DNA from: Hypomesus transpacificus
Lineage: Eukaryota; Chordata; Actinopteri; Osmeriformes; Osmeridae
Assembly (NCBI RefSeq): GCF_021917145.1
Contig: NW_025814039.1
Span: 248,001 to 312,000 of the forward strand
Reading direction: 5' to 3'
Length of the DNA stretch: 64,000 nt
This document shows, in pieces, positions 34,362 to 46,209 of this stretch (its first letter is position 1; each line of letters begins with the position of its first letter). Both the position numbers and the translations under genes were made by a program. A model generated the notes under the pieces. It saw only the letters and a program-made list of their open reading frames with translations, made no database searches and was not told the origin of the DNA.

Positions 34362-37300
34362 ATGGGTGCATTTTACTGTGCAATATGTAGGCAGACATTT
34401 TTCTCGGGAAAGGGACATATCTTCGGTAAAAGTCATCAAAGCAAACTCAAAGTGGTCCTCGTAAAATTTATCGAGAAGGTAATGTGTTGTCTAATACGCA
34501 TGACAGAGACATATCTAGCATGTATCACCTTGTATTTATTGGGAACGTTTACCACAGGTGAAACAAGCTCGAAAAACAATCAAAAATCCCAAGGTGGAGA
34601 AGTTTGATTGCACTCAGAACGAGTGCAAGTTTTGGTGTTACTGCTGCGAGGTCGAGGTTAATACACATGTAACTGATGCCAGCATCACTGTATTGTTTGG
34701 AGGGCTATTAGAACACATGGCCACGTAAGACCTTTTTATTTTTTTATTTTTATTTTACTTTACTGTGATTATCACAGCGTCAGTGTAATAATCTTTTTTG
34801 CATGTTTATTTGCTTGTTTTCATGGTTAATACAGCCCAGAACATGGAAAGAGAACGCACAGGTTCTGGTGGGAAAACAAAGCTGATCCCAAACTGAGAGA
34901 CAAGTTCATTGTCACCGAAGAAGAGATCGGAAGGTATTGCGTGATGAAGGCCTATAATACCACATCCATATCATTCCTTGGGACAATACATTTTTAACGT
35001 CAGTCAATTTACAGTTTCAAAACAGAAGTGGCAAAATCACTGGAGTCATTTGCGGAGAAGGAGGATGAACTCGTAAAACAAGTAAACAAACTATTCAATC
35101 TTTAAGGTTTATGAATATTATCACTTCCAGTTTGCTCATTTTAATCTGTCTTCAGCAAGCAACTCATATTCGCGCCCAGGAGCAACATAGACAAGAAATC
35201 CTGCAGGCACTCATAGAGGTTTGTTTTCCAAGGATTCAACTGCAGTATCCACATCAAAGCTATTAAACCTCATCCGATGCTAAAGCTATACAACCTCACT
35301 TTGTATGTGTTTCAAAAGTGTGTCGAATACATTTGTTTTGTGTGTTTACCATGAATACTGTGACATGAATATTGCCTTTTCCTGAATCAACGTCAGCCTG
35401 AAGTAGAGCTGGAGCAATCTAATATTGTACTGGGCCCAGGTGACTTAACTGTGGTGACTTCAAGGTAAGATGAAATGCTTTGCAACTATGTACATTATAA
35501 GCATAAAACTGTCTGGCATGAACACAAATTATTAGATTTTTTTGTGAATCTTGCATATGGTAAATAATTTATTGAAATGTAATTATGAATACTTTTATCA
35601 CAAATAATCATTTTAACACACTTGTTGTCAGTGTCCTTTACCTTACATTTCTTGTGATGTGGATGTTCTTTCGAGAGAAGCTCTCATCTGGTATTGGATG
35701 AGCAGGATGGGCCAAGCTGGTTTGACCCAGTTGTGGATGGGAAGTGGGCAGGACCAGGACAAGGCCTGACTTTCATTGGTTACCAGGTAGGGCAATGCCA
35801 GTCCAAACAGAACACTGAAGGATCTCTTAAAACTCTAGGGCTGTCCCCACTCAGTCGACTAGTCGATTTTCTGGTCGATATGCTCTTAGTCGACTAAGAT
35901 TTTTTAAGTCGAGCTGCCGTATGGCAATGTGAGATCTGATTCCCGCTTGTCATCATTGCTGAATTAACCAAATGTTCTACTAAAATGGTAGATTATACTA
36001 TTTAAGACAAATAAAGCAACTCAAAAAATATATAATTTAAAAGAAAAGGTGTTACTGTTTTCCCTTTCGTTAATCTGCGCTTTGTTTTGGTTTGGTATTT
36101 TGCACACGGCACGAGCACAATTGGCTGCAGAACTACAAACTCGACCATAGCCTACTTTGTCGGTGTTATTAGTCAAAATGGCAAAGAAATCTGTGGAATG
36201 GCAGCATTTCATTAAAGTACATTTACTAATTACTTAATGACTAGAAAAACGTTGAATACAATCTCTGCCAACAACGGTTTATTTTTCATAGTTTGACGTC
36301 GAATATGATGTAACCTATCACCTGAAAAACGTAAGTTGGCCTAGCCCTACTTCGCTCATGCTTACGCGCTGGGTTGAAAAATGAGTATGCCTATAATAAG
36401 AATCACTTACAAATCGAATTACATTTTCTCCGGCCAAGACAACATCTTTCTCTGTTGCACCGTTCCCCACTCAGCTTCTACGTAAATTTGCATGCTGCAA
36501 GTTCAGGCAGTGATAAGCACGCTCTGATGATTTGCATGTTAAACAAACAATATTTTTAATTTGTAGTACATTGTGAGAGATACTAAATACCATCGGCATT
36601 CGGTTACAACAGGACTGGTGATACAAGTCTTATTATTAGTAGGCTATTAGTGGCTGAATCTGCAATGTCCAGCAGCCATTGAGTCAGATCGCGAAAATGT
36701 TTGTACTTTTTTGGGGGGTGAGAAAATAACGCTTTTTTAAGTTCGATTAGTCGATTTTCAGACGTTCTAGTCGAGTTTTGGTCCACCAAAGAAAATCTTA
36801 GTCGGGGACAGCCTTATAAAACTCACATAATGCATCGTGTCCCTTTTCTCCCTTGACAGGATTCCTCCAATAGTGGAAATGTTCACACAGGTAACGGCAA
36901 TCTTGAAGACTAATCTGATCATATACCCTGTTACTTAAAATATGTGTGTGCAGCCATTTCCATTCATCTTGTAGGAGCTGTCCCTCCATGGTTGCAGAAG
37001 GACCCCTTGGATGGTAGCTCTGGATCAGCAGGGCAGGAGATTGGACCATCACTGCAGGACTTCCTCAAGCAGAGTAGGGTCCCCTCATACTCTTTGCGAT
37101 TCAAATGTTTTGTGATACACTATCCTGTGTTCATGCCACAGATTAAGTTGTATCTGGAAACCTATAGACTTCAGTATCCCTAAAACTAAAAAACACATTT
37201 CAATAGAGGATCCCTTTTGCAACAAATATCTTGTATGAATTTAACTTCTTTGTCATCTTCACAATCATGTTCAGTTAACCCTCATCCTTATCATTTTGCT

Positions 37301-37668
37301 CATGTTGTTGTTTGACAGAAAAGCAGGATAAACTGAGGAAGTTACCTCCTAACAGAGTTGGGGCCGACTTCGACCACAGCTCTCAGACCGATGCCAACTG
37401 GCTGCCCTCTTTTGGTCGGGTTTGGAACAGCGGCCGGCGCTGGCAGTCGAGGTTGCGTTTTAATCTATTATCATAACAATGGGCTGTAACAATATATCAA
37501 ATGCGGAATTTGAATTGCATAGTGTTAAAACATGTAGGGATATACTATTTTAGTTTTGGTTTGTTTTTACACCACAGACACCAGTTCAGAGAAGAGGAAG
37601 GACAGACTAACAAGCGAAAGAGAACGAAGGACCATGACAGAGGGGACAAAGAGAAAAAGACCGCTTAA
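34362..37668 (+). CDS. cenatac: Centrosomal AT-AC splicing factor (CCDC84), 11 coding exons, 347 aa
   Basis: A minor-spliceosome factor needed for splicing of AT-AC introns; human CENATAC (CCDC84) loss causes chromosome segregation errors. Coding exons by splice signals and phase: 34362-34478, 34558-34724, 34835-34933, 35015-35081, 35156-35218, 35397-35464, 35678-35786, 36860-36890, 36975-37073, 37319-37451, 37578-37668 (1044 bp with stop). The N-terminus has a C2H2 zinc finger ([20 protein letters not shown]), followed by a Cys-rich second finger ([13 protein letters not shown]) with [10 protein letters not shown]. The C-terminus has [23 protein letters not shown] and the conserved [14 protein letters not shown] and [21 protein letters not shown] segments, ending in a basic tail. 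Intron 7 carries a 981-bp hAT. The exon 7 acceptor could be 35678 or 35681 (same frame). An AATAAA lies near 37810. Confidence 0.92.
35836..36816. mobile_element. hAT MITE in cenatac intron 7
   Basis: 981 bp starting TAGGGCTGTCCCC and ending GGGGACAGCCTTA. The 8-bp sequence TAAAACTC flanks it exactly (35828-35835, 36817-36824). Subterminal words TAGTCGA and TCGACTA recur at both ends. It lacks a transposase. It lies wholly inside the intron, so the coding exons are untouched. Confidence 0.9.
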
Positions 37669-38030
37669 TACTTAACACCGAATAACTAGGGGGCTGGGTA
37701 TTGCTTTTCTTTGGTGCCGATTGGAGGCATTTATGTAAATGGATTGTAAAACACTGATATTCAAGTGTCCAATTGTGCAGTTTGATTGTTTAAAGTATTT
37801 TTTTATATTAATAAAAGATGTTGCACATTTCTCACAAGTTCTTATGAGGGTTTTCACTGACGTCATGTTCTGGGTGGTAACCCGAATGCGCGGCCATATT
37901 GGAGGCACTCGGTGTAAACAACTGAAAGGAGTACAACCAAAAAACGTATATTCTACACTCTTTGGTACAACTGTAGCCATGTCTAAACGACCAAAATGGT
38001 CGCGTCCAAGATCCAAAGGCATATAGGGAA

Positions 38031-38225
38031 GGACTTGGACAACAAGAAATGGGTCGTCGATATTTTGAGAAATTAGGATTTATTGGCGGTGCAAATCCCT
38101 ACCAGTTAGCTCCCTCTACTTGGATCCGTGACGACCCTGTGATTCTGCCTTCAGTTGGATGTCCCGATATTGTTAACTACATGTTTTTTTCGCCGAACCC
38201 ATACACATGTAGTAGTTTGATATGA
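38031..38225 (+). pseudogene. Fragment of an unidentified repeat-associated protein
   Basis: A 64-codon open stretch reads RRYFEKLGFIGGANPYQL, then DDPVILPSVGCPDIVNYM. This style (K-x-G-x-DPY... VTYPDIVNYL) resembles the N-terminal part of repeat-associated proteins I recall from fish and cnidarian genomes, but I cannot name the family. No upstream start or downstream exon was recognised. The block 37840-38030 before it (GCGCGGCCATATTGGAGG) may be its 5' sequence. Confidence 0.35.
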
Positions 38226-38289
38226 TTTATATTATGTCAATGTCAGCTTTACAGTAAAATAAGCGCACAATAAAAACAATGAAAGCAGG

Positions 38290-38388
38290 CAACATCTGAT
38301 AAAATGACCTGTAGAACCATCACGATAATCGGGACGTTATACCTAGGATTGTCGGAAGGGGCGAAATCGGCCCGATTATCCTGTAGTG
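38290..38388. mobile_element. Truncated MITE at the palindrome edge
   Basis: Contains ACCTAGGATTGTCGGAAGG and AATCGGCCCGATTATCCTGT, matching the MITE at 39949-41360. It is interrupted by the hAT at 38389 and ends at the palindrome border, where its expected TGTATACCCAGCA end is replaced by TGTATGGGGGG. Confidence 0.6.
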
Positions 38389-38934
38389 CAGGGGTGGGGA
38401 ACCTTTTTTCTGCAAAGGGCCATTTGGATATTTATAATCCGTACAAACTAACGTTTATCGATTTAAGAATGTGCTCACCCCTAATGTGATGGCTGGAACT
38501 GCTTCACTTTGTGAGGTTTGTGATGTTAGCTAGCAGGTATGCAGCCTGCTTTGACTGGGGTGCAGTGAACATTTCTGGGGGGGTAATATCATGATTACGG
38601 AAAGGGATCGTATTATTTTTTGTATATTGCTACAATTTTTGAGACTGCTTACCTATCCAAGGTGTTAATCAGGCGCGGAGCTAGACGTTGTAAACATTCG
38701 GGGCTTACGCCAAACCAACAACGTATTCTGGGTTTGATTTAGTAAAGAATTCCACACTTAATGCGAGCGGCAAGAGCGTGCGAGCGAATTTTGTTGGTAC
38801 ATACCAAAATACGCAACGCTGCGCGCCTCCACAGTCCTCTTCCACATAATAAAATAGTGCTGCTGCTAACGAATAATGCATAAGGAAATATGGTTCCTGC
38901 AGTGCCATGGCGGGTCGGACGTTCCCCACCCCTG
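38389..38934. mobile_element. hAT MITE, 546 bp
   Basis: Ends CAGGGGTGGGGAACCTTTTT and GTTCCCCACCCCTG. It is flanked by the 8-bp duplication CTGTAGTG (38381-38388) and CTGTAATG (38935-38942), one mismatch. The first bases (TGCAAAGGGCCATTTGGATA) are typical of fish Charlie-like hATs. Confidence 0.85.
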
Positions 38935-38967
38935 CTGTAATGTATGGGGGGTGACAAGTGCCCTCAC

Positions 38968-39260
38968 TATCGAACGCCGATTGTGCCAAAACGTCTGGAC
39001 TGTCGTTCGTGTACACACGTCAATTTTTGACGGGTACAGACGTCAAAAATTATCGAACGCCGATTGTGCCAAAACGTCTGAACTGTCGTTGGTGTACACA
39101 CGTCAATTTTTGACGTGTACAGACGTCAAAAATTATCGAACGCCGATTGTGCCAAAACGTCTGAACTGTCGTTGGTGTACACACGTCAATTTTTGACGTG
39201 TACAGACGTCAAAAATTGACGTCTGTACACGTCCGTTTTTGACGTCTGTACACGTTTAAA
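38968..39260. repeat. Minisatellite at left palindrome end
   Basis: Three units with an 83-bp period starting at 38968, 39051 and 39134. Each carries TATCGAACGCCGATTGTGCC, AAAACGTCTGAACTGTCGTT and the near-palindromic GACGTGTACAGACGTC. The terminal part alternates orientation of the 16-mer. Confidence 0.85.
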
Positions 39261-39828
39261 ATTGGGTGCTACCACTTCATTTTTTTCTGAGGGGAAACCA
39301 GATAACGATTATTGCAAGAGTGAAAACCTGTCCACACTCAACCAATCTTGATTGAATTAAGGTTAAGAAATAGGCTAATATAAATTGGCAGTGACATTAT
39401 CAACAACTGTAGGCTATTTTGTAAGTTACTGAAAAAATTATTACATTTGTATACAATATCATATTCACATTTCGAAAAAGGTATACATTTCAGTTTGTTA
39501 AAATGCCCACTAGATGGCAGTGTGTGTGCACAAATAGTAAGGGCAGAGCCTCTGGTCAATGTGATGGGTATAGCCAAGGATAAATTGTGGCGCAACAGCA
39601 AGCAAAATAATATTACAATAAAACAGGTTAGGAATACACAGGGTTGAAGACAGCTGGACAGTACACAGAGAAGCCTTAGTCAAGAAATAAAACACGTAAT
39701 ACCCATGGCAATATACAAGTAATATCCAACACAAGGAATGTAAAATATACTTTTAATGTAATTGAGAGTAAATATAATGTACAGGGTCTGTTTTTTTTCC
39801 CCAGGATAGGGATGGGAACTTATCAGTA

Positions 39829-39945
39829 GTAGTGGTTCCCAACCCTGGTCCTCAGGATAACGACCCATTCATTTGAATCAGGTGTGTTGGAGCAGGGAAA
39901 CATCTCAAACATTCAGGACAGGTCTATAGAGGATAGAGACTTGTG
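39829..39945. mobile_element. Half copy of a CAGGGGTG-type MITE
   Basis: Contains CCAACCCTGGTCCTCAGG, then ACGACCCATTCATTTGAATC and GGAGCAGGGAAACATCT, matching the right half of the 20972-21183 MITE. The counterpart in the right arm is at about 54475-54591. Confidence 0.65.
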
Positions 39946-39962
39946 TTATGCTGGGTACACAC

Positions 39963-40708
39963 CTTGGGGAACCTACAGGAACCTTGGGGTTACCATGGAT
40001 GACGAGCTCTCCCTCACGGCCCACATCGCCGCAGTCTCCCGGTCTTGTAGATTCACCCTCTACAACATCCGGAAGATCAGGAGATACCTGTCTGAGCACT
40101 CCACCCAGCTGCTAGTCCAAGCACTGGTCCTCTCCAAGTTGGACTACTGCCTGTCTGAGCACTCCACCCAGCTGCTAGTCCAAGCACTGGTCCTCTCCAA
40201 GTTGGACTACTGCAACTCGCTGCTCGCTGGTCTCCCAGCATGTGCAACCCGCCCTCTTCAGAGGATTCAGAACGCAGCGGCCCGCCTGGTCTACAATCTA
40301 CCCAGACGCTCCCATGTTACCCCGCTCCTCATCTCTCTCCACTGGCTACCCATCAACGCCCGTATCAGATTCAAGACCCTGGTACTGACCTTCCGAGCAG
40401 TGAACGGGACTGCACCCGTCTACATCAAGTCTCTCCTGCAGCCTTACACCCCCACCCGTCACCTACGGTCTTCTTCAGAACCGCCTGGTGGTCCCACCGC
40501 TCAAGACTGCCCGGTCCCAACACAAGCTCCTCCTGCCTGGCCCCCCAATGGTGGAACCAGCTCCCCACCTCCATCAGGGACACTGACTGTCTCCCCACCT
40601 TCAAGAAAAGGCTCAAGACGCACTTGTTCCGGGAGTACAACGGCACTTAAGAATGCTTGGCTGGACTTGTTAGTTTCCTCCAGGATCACAATGACTCTTA
40701 TTGAGTGA
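39963..40708 (+). pseudogene. L2 protein C-terminal fragment
   Basis: Encodes the C-terminal part of the L2 ORF2 after the RT catalytic motif: NLGVTMDDELSL, LDYCNSLLAGLPACATR, SLHWLPINARIRFKT. The 63-bp duplication repeats LSEHSTQLLVQALVLSKLDYC. A frameshift near 40480 changes the reading after the HLRSSS segment; the original end (KRLKTHLFREYNGT) continues in a second frame to 40650. Without the endonuclease and RT core it is non-functional. Confidence 0.8.
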
Positions 40709-41030
40709 CTTGTTGCTCTCTTAGGTCAGATATAACAAAGTTAAGTCTTGTACTCGCTGTGAAATATTTTACTGTTGATTGTTCTTCTACAGGTACAGTC
40801 CTGCACTTTTGTGGTTCATGTTGTTTAATTTGTAACTTGTATAACTGCATGCTCTTATGGGTCTTCCCTTTGGCACTTGTTTAGCTTTTCACAATGTATG
40901 CTTCATGTTTTGGCTACTTGCAATGTTTGGGACTATCACGTTGTTATGATCAGTGACCTATGCTCTTTTGTAAGCTCTCTCTTGGAAGTCGCTTTGGATA
41001 AAAGCGTCTGCTAAATGAATAAATGTAAAT
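39963..41030 (+). mobile_element. L2-type LINE copy 2, left arm only
   Basis: 5'-truncated L2 of 1068 bp flanked by GTACACAC (39955-39962, 41031-41038). The right arm has the empty site. The reading frame starts at NLGVTMDDELSLTAHI and runs past the usual terminal domain; the sequence ends with AAAAGCGTCTGCTAAATGAATAAATG and a short ATGTAA tail. A 63-bp in-frame tandem duplication is present at 40088-40150 and 40151-40213. Confidence 0.9.
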
Positions 41031-42350
41031 GTACACACACATTTTTTTTTTGTTCATGTTTTAACATGTGAGACCACAAACATGAGGACAAGAAAATCCT
41101 AAATGTAACCTTTCTGATCCTATAGTGTGTGGTGTTTGTCGTTGGGGTTCCCCTCACACATCATGATTTTGGAGCGGCTCCGACGTTCTTCCGAGCAAGT
41201 TCGGCCGCTCTTAACACACCTCACATCAAGGGAAAATCTGATAAAATAATCTGCAGATAATCGGGACATAACCTAGGATTGTCGGGACATTACCTAGGAT
41301 TGTCGGAAGGGGGAAATCGGCCCCAAATCAGCCCAATTATCTTGTGGTGTATACCCAGCATTAATCAGAGCATGTTTGAAAGGAGTTGTAAATTAGTGGA
41401 GCAAGGAACAGAGTGCCATTAATTAAACCTGAGCAAGGAGGGCATTATTAATGGCCCAGATAATGTGATCAGATTTCATCTCCATGCTGCTATGTTGCAT
41501 TGCCTGGGCAGCACCTTTGGCCAGAAATCTGGTGCATTCCTTTGCCTATTTGGTAGGCTATTGAATGTTTGAATCCCCTCTGACCATACATGGGGCATAG
41601 CGCACACATTTATTTTTTCACTCATACTTTGGTGGTTATAAAATTTCAGCATAATACTTTTTCATGCCAAAACTAATCTTTAATAAATGTGTATATGACC
41701 TGTCATCAATTATTTACAATCTCTTTGCATGCTCTGCGCTTGAGTCATTATAGGCTATGGTTGCATTCATCGCTGTTCCCAAGTCGAGGTGCATCATTTT
41801 TGTAAAATGAATGACACTGAACAGTTTGCCATGAAATGCTTGTTTTGTTGACTACAAAAAGAAATTGTAGGCTTATGTGTTGCATCAGCAATAATTGGGA
41901 GCTCAATCAGTTGTCAATTATTCAATTAACAGTTGTAGGCTTCAGAGTAGCATATTTATGCATAAAGTTGAACACATTGTTTATGAAATGTCTAAAGTTG
42001 GCCAATTTAGATTATGTAGGCCTACCTTAATATTCTAACCCAAGGGGGTTAGTATAGCCTATTATGCAGTGTACATAATGCACTGTATATTTAAACATCA
42101 GTTCTCTGCTTTTTTTTTTTTTTTTAACTGTCGGAGGCCGAACACACCACAAAACAAGGCTACAGCAAAATATAGGTTATTGGCTTGACTAGGAATTAAT
42201 TAGCCTACGCACTATAGACGCTTAGTTATTATTGTTATAACATGTATATATTTCATATTTCCGGTACAGCTAGAGCTCGCCTTTCTTTACCCAGAAAATG
42301 GACTGGCCAGGTTCCTAAATGCAAACACGTGCGCGCTGGTGCTATACTTT

Positions 42351-42912
42351 AGAATCAGAAGGGATTTTATTCGCCATGAATGTTTGCACAAACAAGGAAT
42401 TTACTTTGGCAGGGAGGTGCATACATTAAATATATAGGAATATTGAAACCTAAATACGTGGACTAACTATACAAAAGGAGCAAAGTCTAGCTAATACCAA
42501 AGGGGGTCTAGCTAATACTAAGGGGAATAAAAAATAATATATAAGTAGCCCTAATTTACAATAACCTAAAAATACAGATAGTGCAAACAATACAATAGTG
42601 AAAATTGCAATGTGCAGGGTGTCATTGTGCAGATTGTGATTTAAAGTCAGTATGAGTCCTTGGCCTTGTTAAAGAGGCCAACAGCAGAGGGGAAGAAACT
42701 GTTCTTGTGGCGTGAGGTTTTGGTCTTGATGGACCGCAGCCTTCTGCCGGAGGGGAGTAGCTGGAACAGGGAGTGTCCAGGGTGGGAGGGGTCGGCCACA
42801 ATCTTCCTCACTCGCCTCAGGGACCTTGAGGTGTGCAGATCCTCGAGGAAAGGCAGATTGCAGCCGATCACCTTCTCAGCAGTGCGGATGATACGCTCCA
42901 GTCTACTTACCT
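42351..42912 (-). mobile_element. Rex1-like LINE 3' fragment (left arm)
   Basis: The minus strand encodes the C-terminal segment LEDLHTSRSLRRVRKIVADP, FQLLPSGRRLRS and FFPSAVGLFNKAKDS (42871-42647), then a 3'UTR ending GAATAAAATCCCTTCTGATTC. The right-arm counterpart is 52583-53144. A longer relative is at 60639-62105. The neighbouring 41361-42350 interval has no recognised feature beyond a T-rich run near 42110. Confidence 0.85.
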
Positions 42913-43624
42913 GTGGGTGAGACTTATGACACCTTTAAAAGGTGTATCTTGGAATAGGTTAGAATAGGCTATGCAGATCAGTTTGGGGAGGACTTAATGT
43001 AGTCGTAAATTAATTTTATCTTACATGAACACGTGTTTTGTTCTGTTTAAATGGATGGATTTCAAAGGCGTAGTTACATAATGCAATAACATTAAACACA
43101 AGCAAAATTGTATATGGTCTGCTCATCTTTATTACATTGACGTGATTGAGACTGCTTACTCATTCCAAGGCCTATTGAAAATGTGATTACAACAGTTAAA
43201 TTATGTGTGTGTAGACTGTATTTAAGAAAGGACATTGAGGACCTGATCAGTTCCCAAACTGTCTATCTCTACCAAACAATTTGTGTGTTCCAACTGTTCG
43301 TCACTTGGTTGAAATTGGTTTAGGGGAACCACAACTCTTTGTCAAAGGCAAGTGCAGCCGCCCCTTGGTCAGCCACCCCCTAGAACTGGCTGCTCCAAAT
43401 ATACCTTGGATACCAGTGTGATGTTGCAACTGTTGTGTAAGACAACCTTGTACAAAAAATTGATATTGTGACGTGTATCTGGCAGTCCTCAGGTCACGTT
43501 TTATACGAGGCAGGTAAACAAAGTGAAGAGCCCAAAGATGCCTTTCGTTGTTGGCAATAATGATTCCTTCTTTTTCTATATAGATATGTAAACAAGGAGT
43601 GCTGGACATCCATTTCAAGTCTTA

Positions 43625-44268
43625 GGCCGAATCCCAATACTCCCCCTTACCCCTTCCCCTTAATTTACCCCTTCCCCATGGCCCTCGAAAGTAAGGGGTA
43701 AGGGCTACATAGCCCTAGGAAATGGGACGCCACTTGGTTACAGGTACGTCATCTAGCACGTATCGATATCTCCAAAGCAAGTAGCGTTATGCACTGATAT
43801 TAAACGAAATTCGCTGCTAATGGAGTTTACTTAGAACTGTAGACATGCTAGTCAAAAAAATGCGGGACTGTTGTGCAATTCAGAACTGTAACATTAACGT
43901 ACTAAACTAACGATTTTTAGAAACGTTTCAATTAGGAAAATGGTTGCAAATATATACGTTCATGACTGTATATAAAACAAAACAAGACTGTCCATTTTTT
44001 TATCAATTAATTAAGCCGATAATATAACATTTATCAGACTCTCTGGATGATTTGGTCGCCATTGTTGCCGGTCGCGCAGTTTTCACATAGCCCTAGGTTT
44101 CAAGTAAGCTCCCGATCTTACTTGGTTTTAAGGGGTGTATACCCCTTAGTCTTAGCCCTTCCCCTAGCTCCAAAAGAGTATTGGGACACCACTAGCTCTC
44201 ACGGGAACGCGCAAAACTAAGGGGAAGGGGTAAGGGGAAGGGGTAAGGGGGAGTATTGGGATTCGGCC
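43625..44268. mobile_element. MITE with GGCCGAATCCCAATACTCCC ends (left arm)
   Basis: Ends GGCCGAATCCCAATACTCCC and GGGAGTATTGGGATTCGGCC with TTA on both sides (43622-43624, 44269-44271), as in Harbinger. It sits in the 3' tail of a LINE; the intact tail is seen near 62905. The interior has AGGGGTAAGGGG and its complement near both ends. Confidence 0.85.
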
Positions 44269-44954
44269 TTATTGTCAGGTACACAAAACACCACAAAGTC
44301 AGACTGGGCACTGTCATTTTTGGGACAAGACAATGCAAAGCAACCTGGCATAACATAATAAGTACTTAGATTACATTTATGATAAGCTAAAAAAATATGA
44401 TCATTTATAAACCTCCTAAATATACAAAATAGTATACAAAATATTAGACCTCTAATACAGATAATGACCTACACTAACCTTACACCTATACTAACCTAAG
44501 ACAAGTGGGGTACAGTTGGTGCAATATTGCTGATAGTGCAACCAGTGGCTGAAGGTGACAGTGTGTAAAGTGACTAGTGAGAAATGCATCAATGTTAAGT
44601 GGCTAGTGAGAACTGTCCATGTAAATGGTCATTCAGAAGCCGCCCGGCCCTTGGATAGAAACTGTTGTCCAGAAGGCAGCGGGGTAGAGACTGAAAGATG
44701 GGTGGTAGCAGTCTTTTAGAATCCTGCCAGCTGTCCAGAAGGCAGCGGGGTAGATACTGAAAGATGGGTGGTAGCAGTCTTTTAGAATCCTGCCAGCTGT
44801 CCAGAAGGCAGCGGGGTAGAGACTGAAAGATGGGTGGTAGCAGTCTTTTAGATTCTTGCCAGCTTTCCTGAGGCATCGTGTGTGGTAGGTGTCCTGTAGG
44901 GCTGGGAGCTTCCTGTCGATGATAAACTCAGCAGACCTGACCACACTACGTAGG
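44269..44954 (-). mobile_element. Rex1-like (type 2) LINE 3' fragment (left arm)
   Basis: The minus strand reads VVRSAEFIIDRKLPALQDTY then a C-terminal region, and ends in a tail with GTCAGGTACAC on the plus strand. A 66-bp unit is tandemly triplicated in frame (44671, 44737, 44803), giving a 22-residue repeat with FSLYPAAFWTAGRILKDC. It is inserted in the integrase-core gene. The right-arm copy is 50541-51226. Confidence 0.8.
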
Positions 44955-46209
44955 ACTATTACAATGTCACTTCTGTTGTTGTTAGAAGCCTTCAGGAAAA
45001 CCACCAGTCGGCTGAACCCATCGATTCCTCCATGGATTACAATCCTCCGCCTAAGAGAGGAAGGAAGGGAAAACGAAAGATTTCAATTGCACATCTTATT
45101 TTATAAATAACAAAAAAAAATATGAATGGCTTGAATGCAGCTAAAATGATTTGTGTACATTTCTGTGCAACATGTTGGGCGTTTAACAGAAAGAAAAGTC
45201 CAACCTCTATTCCATTCATGTGAAGCTGAAAATCTTATTTTAAATTCAAAACTAATAAAATAATCAGCTTGTCATTGGCTAGGGACACAGTTAGGGCAAA
45301 TTAACGAATCACAGTAAAACAAGCCACTTACTTTAAGAGCTTGTGGTTGCGATCAAGATGCCACAGCGAATTTGACCCTGCCACTCGATGTGTTCTCCTC
45401 CGAAGCCTGTGGGACATACTCCGAATAGCAGCACCTTCAGATCAAGTGCATCATCTGGTCTGTAAAAGATGAAATTGTGCTGTCTATGGAAGACAATGTA
45501 TACATATTAGGACTTAGATCCATTTTTTACATTCATCCCTGGTAACTCTAAATAAAACAATGTGTTTAAGGAACGGTGACAAGGTAGCTATGTGGTACAA
45601 GCGCGTGACAGTTTTCTCTCCAAAGATATGGGATATGAAAGAGTTCTATCAAAGTATATCAATTTCTTCATGAAATGTATAGAAAGCGTAATTCTGCAGT
45701 GTTTCATGTGCTTTGTAAATAAACAAAATAATTGTGTAGGGCTCAGTGAGAAAGGGGTCACATTATTCAGATCTCTCCTGAACTAGTCCTTCAATTGACA
45801 CATACCTTAACCGTCGGTTCACTGTTCTTCTTGAGACACCCACGATCTCCGCAATTTGTTTAGCAGAGAAGTTAAAGGACAACAACATCTGCAACTGCTC
45901 TTGGGCGATTTGGTAAACCGGCCTTCCTCCAGTCTGTCCTCCCATTCGAGGTACGGTGAAACCAGAAGCAACTGCAGTTAAAGAGAAAAATGTTAGAGGC
46001 ATCGTGTTTTGAATCTTGCTTCTTCAGATAATGTTTAATCTGACGAGTACATTACCAGGTTGTTGTTGTTGTTGGCTTCCTGAACTAACTCGCTCATGAG
46101 CAAAAGCATCTCATCCACCACTCCAGATTGATGCAGTCTGCACTCTGCTCCAGCGAACGCTCGTCGCCATTATCTCTAACCTGTTAGCATGACAAAATAT
46201 ATTAGTGGT

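Larger units (their letters stand above)
39949..41360. mobile_element. MITE with TGCTGGGTA ends, split by L2 (left arm)
   Basis: Ends TGCTGGGTACACAC and GTGTATACCCAGCA with TTA on both sides (39946-39948, 41361-41363). Without the L2 it equals the 337-bp right-arm copy at 54135-54471. The 3-bp duplication points to the Harbinger group. Confidence 0.8.

Noticed and set aside
38968..39260. CRISPR array
   Set aside because: Regular 83-bp units, but without distinct repeat and spacer parts; a tandem minisatellite in a vertebrate genome.
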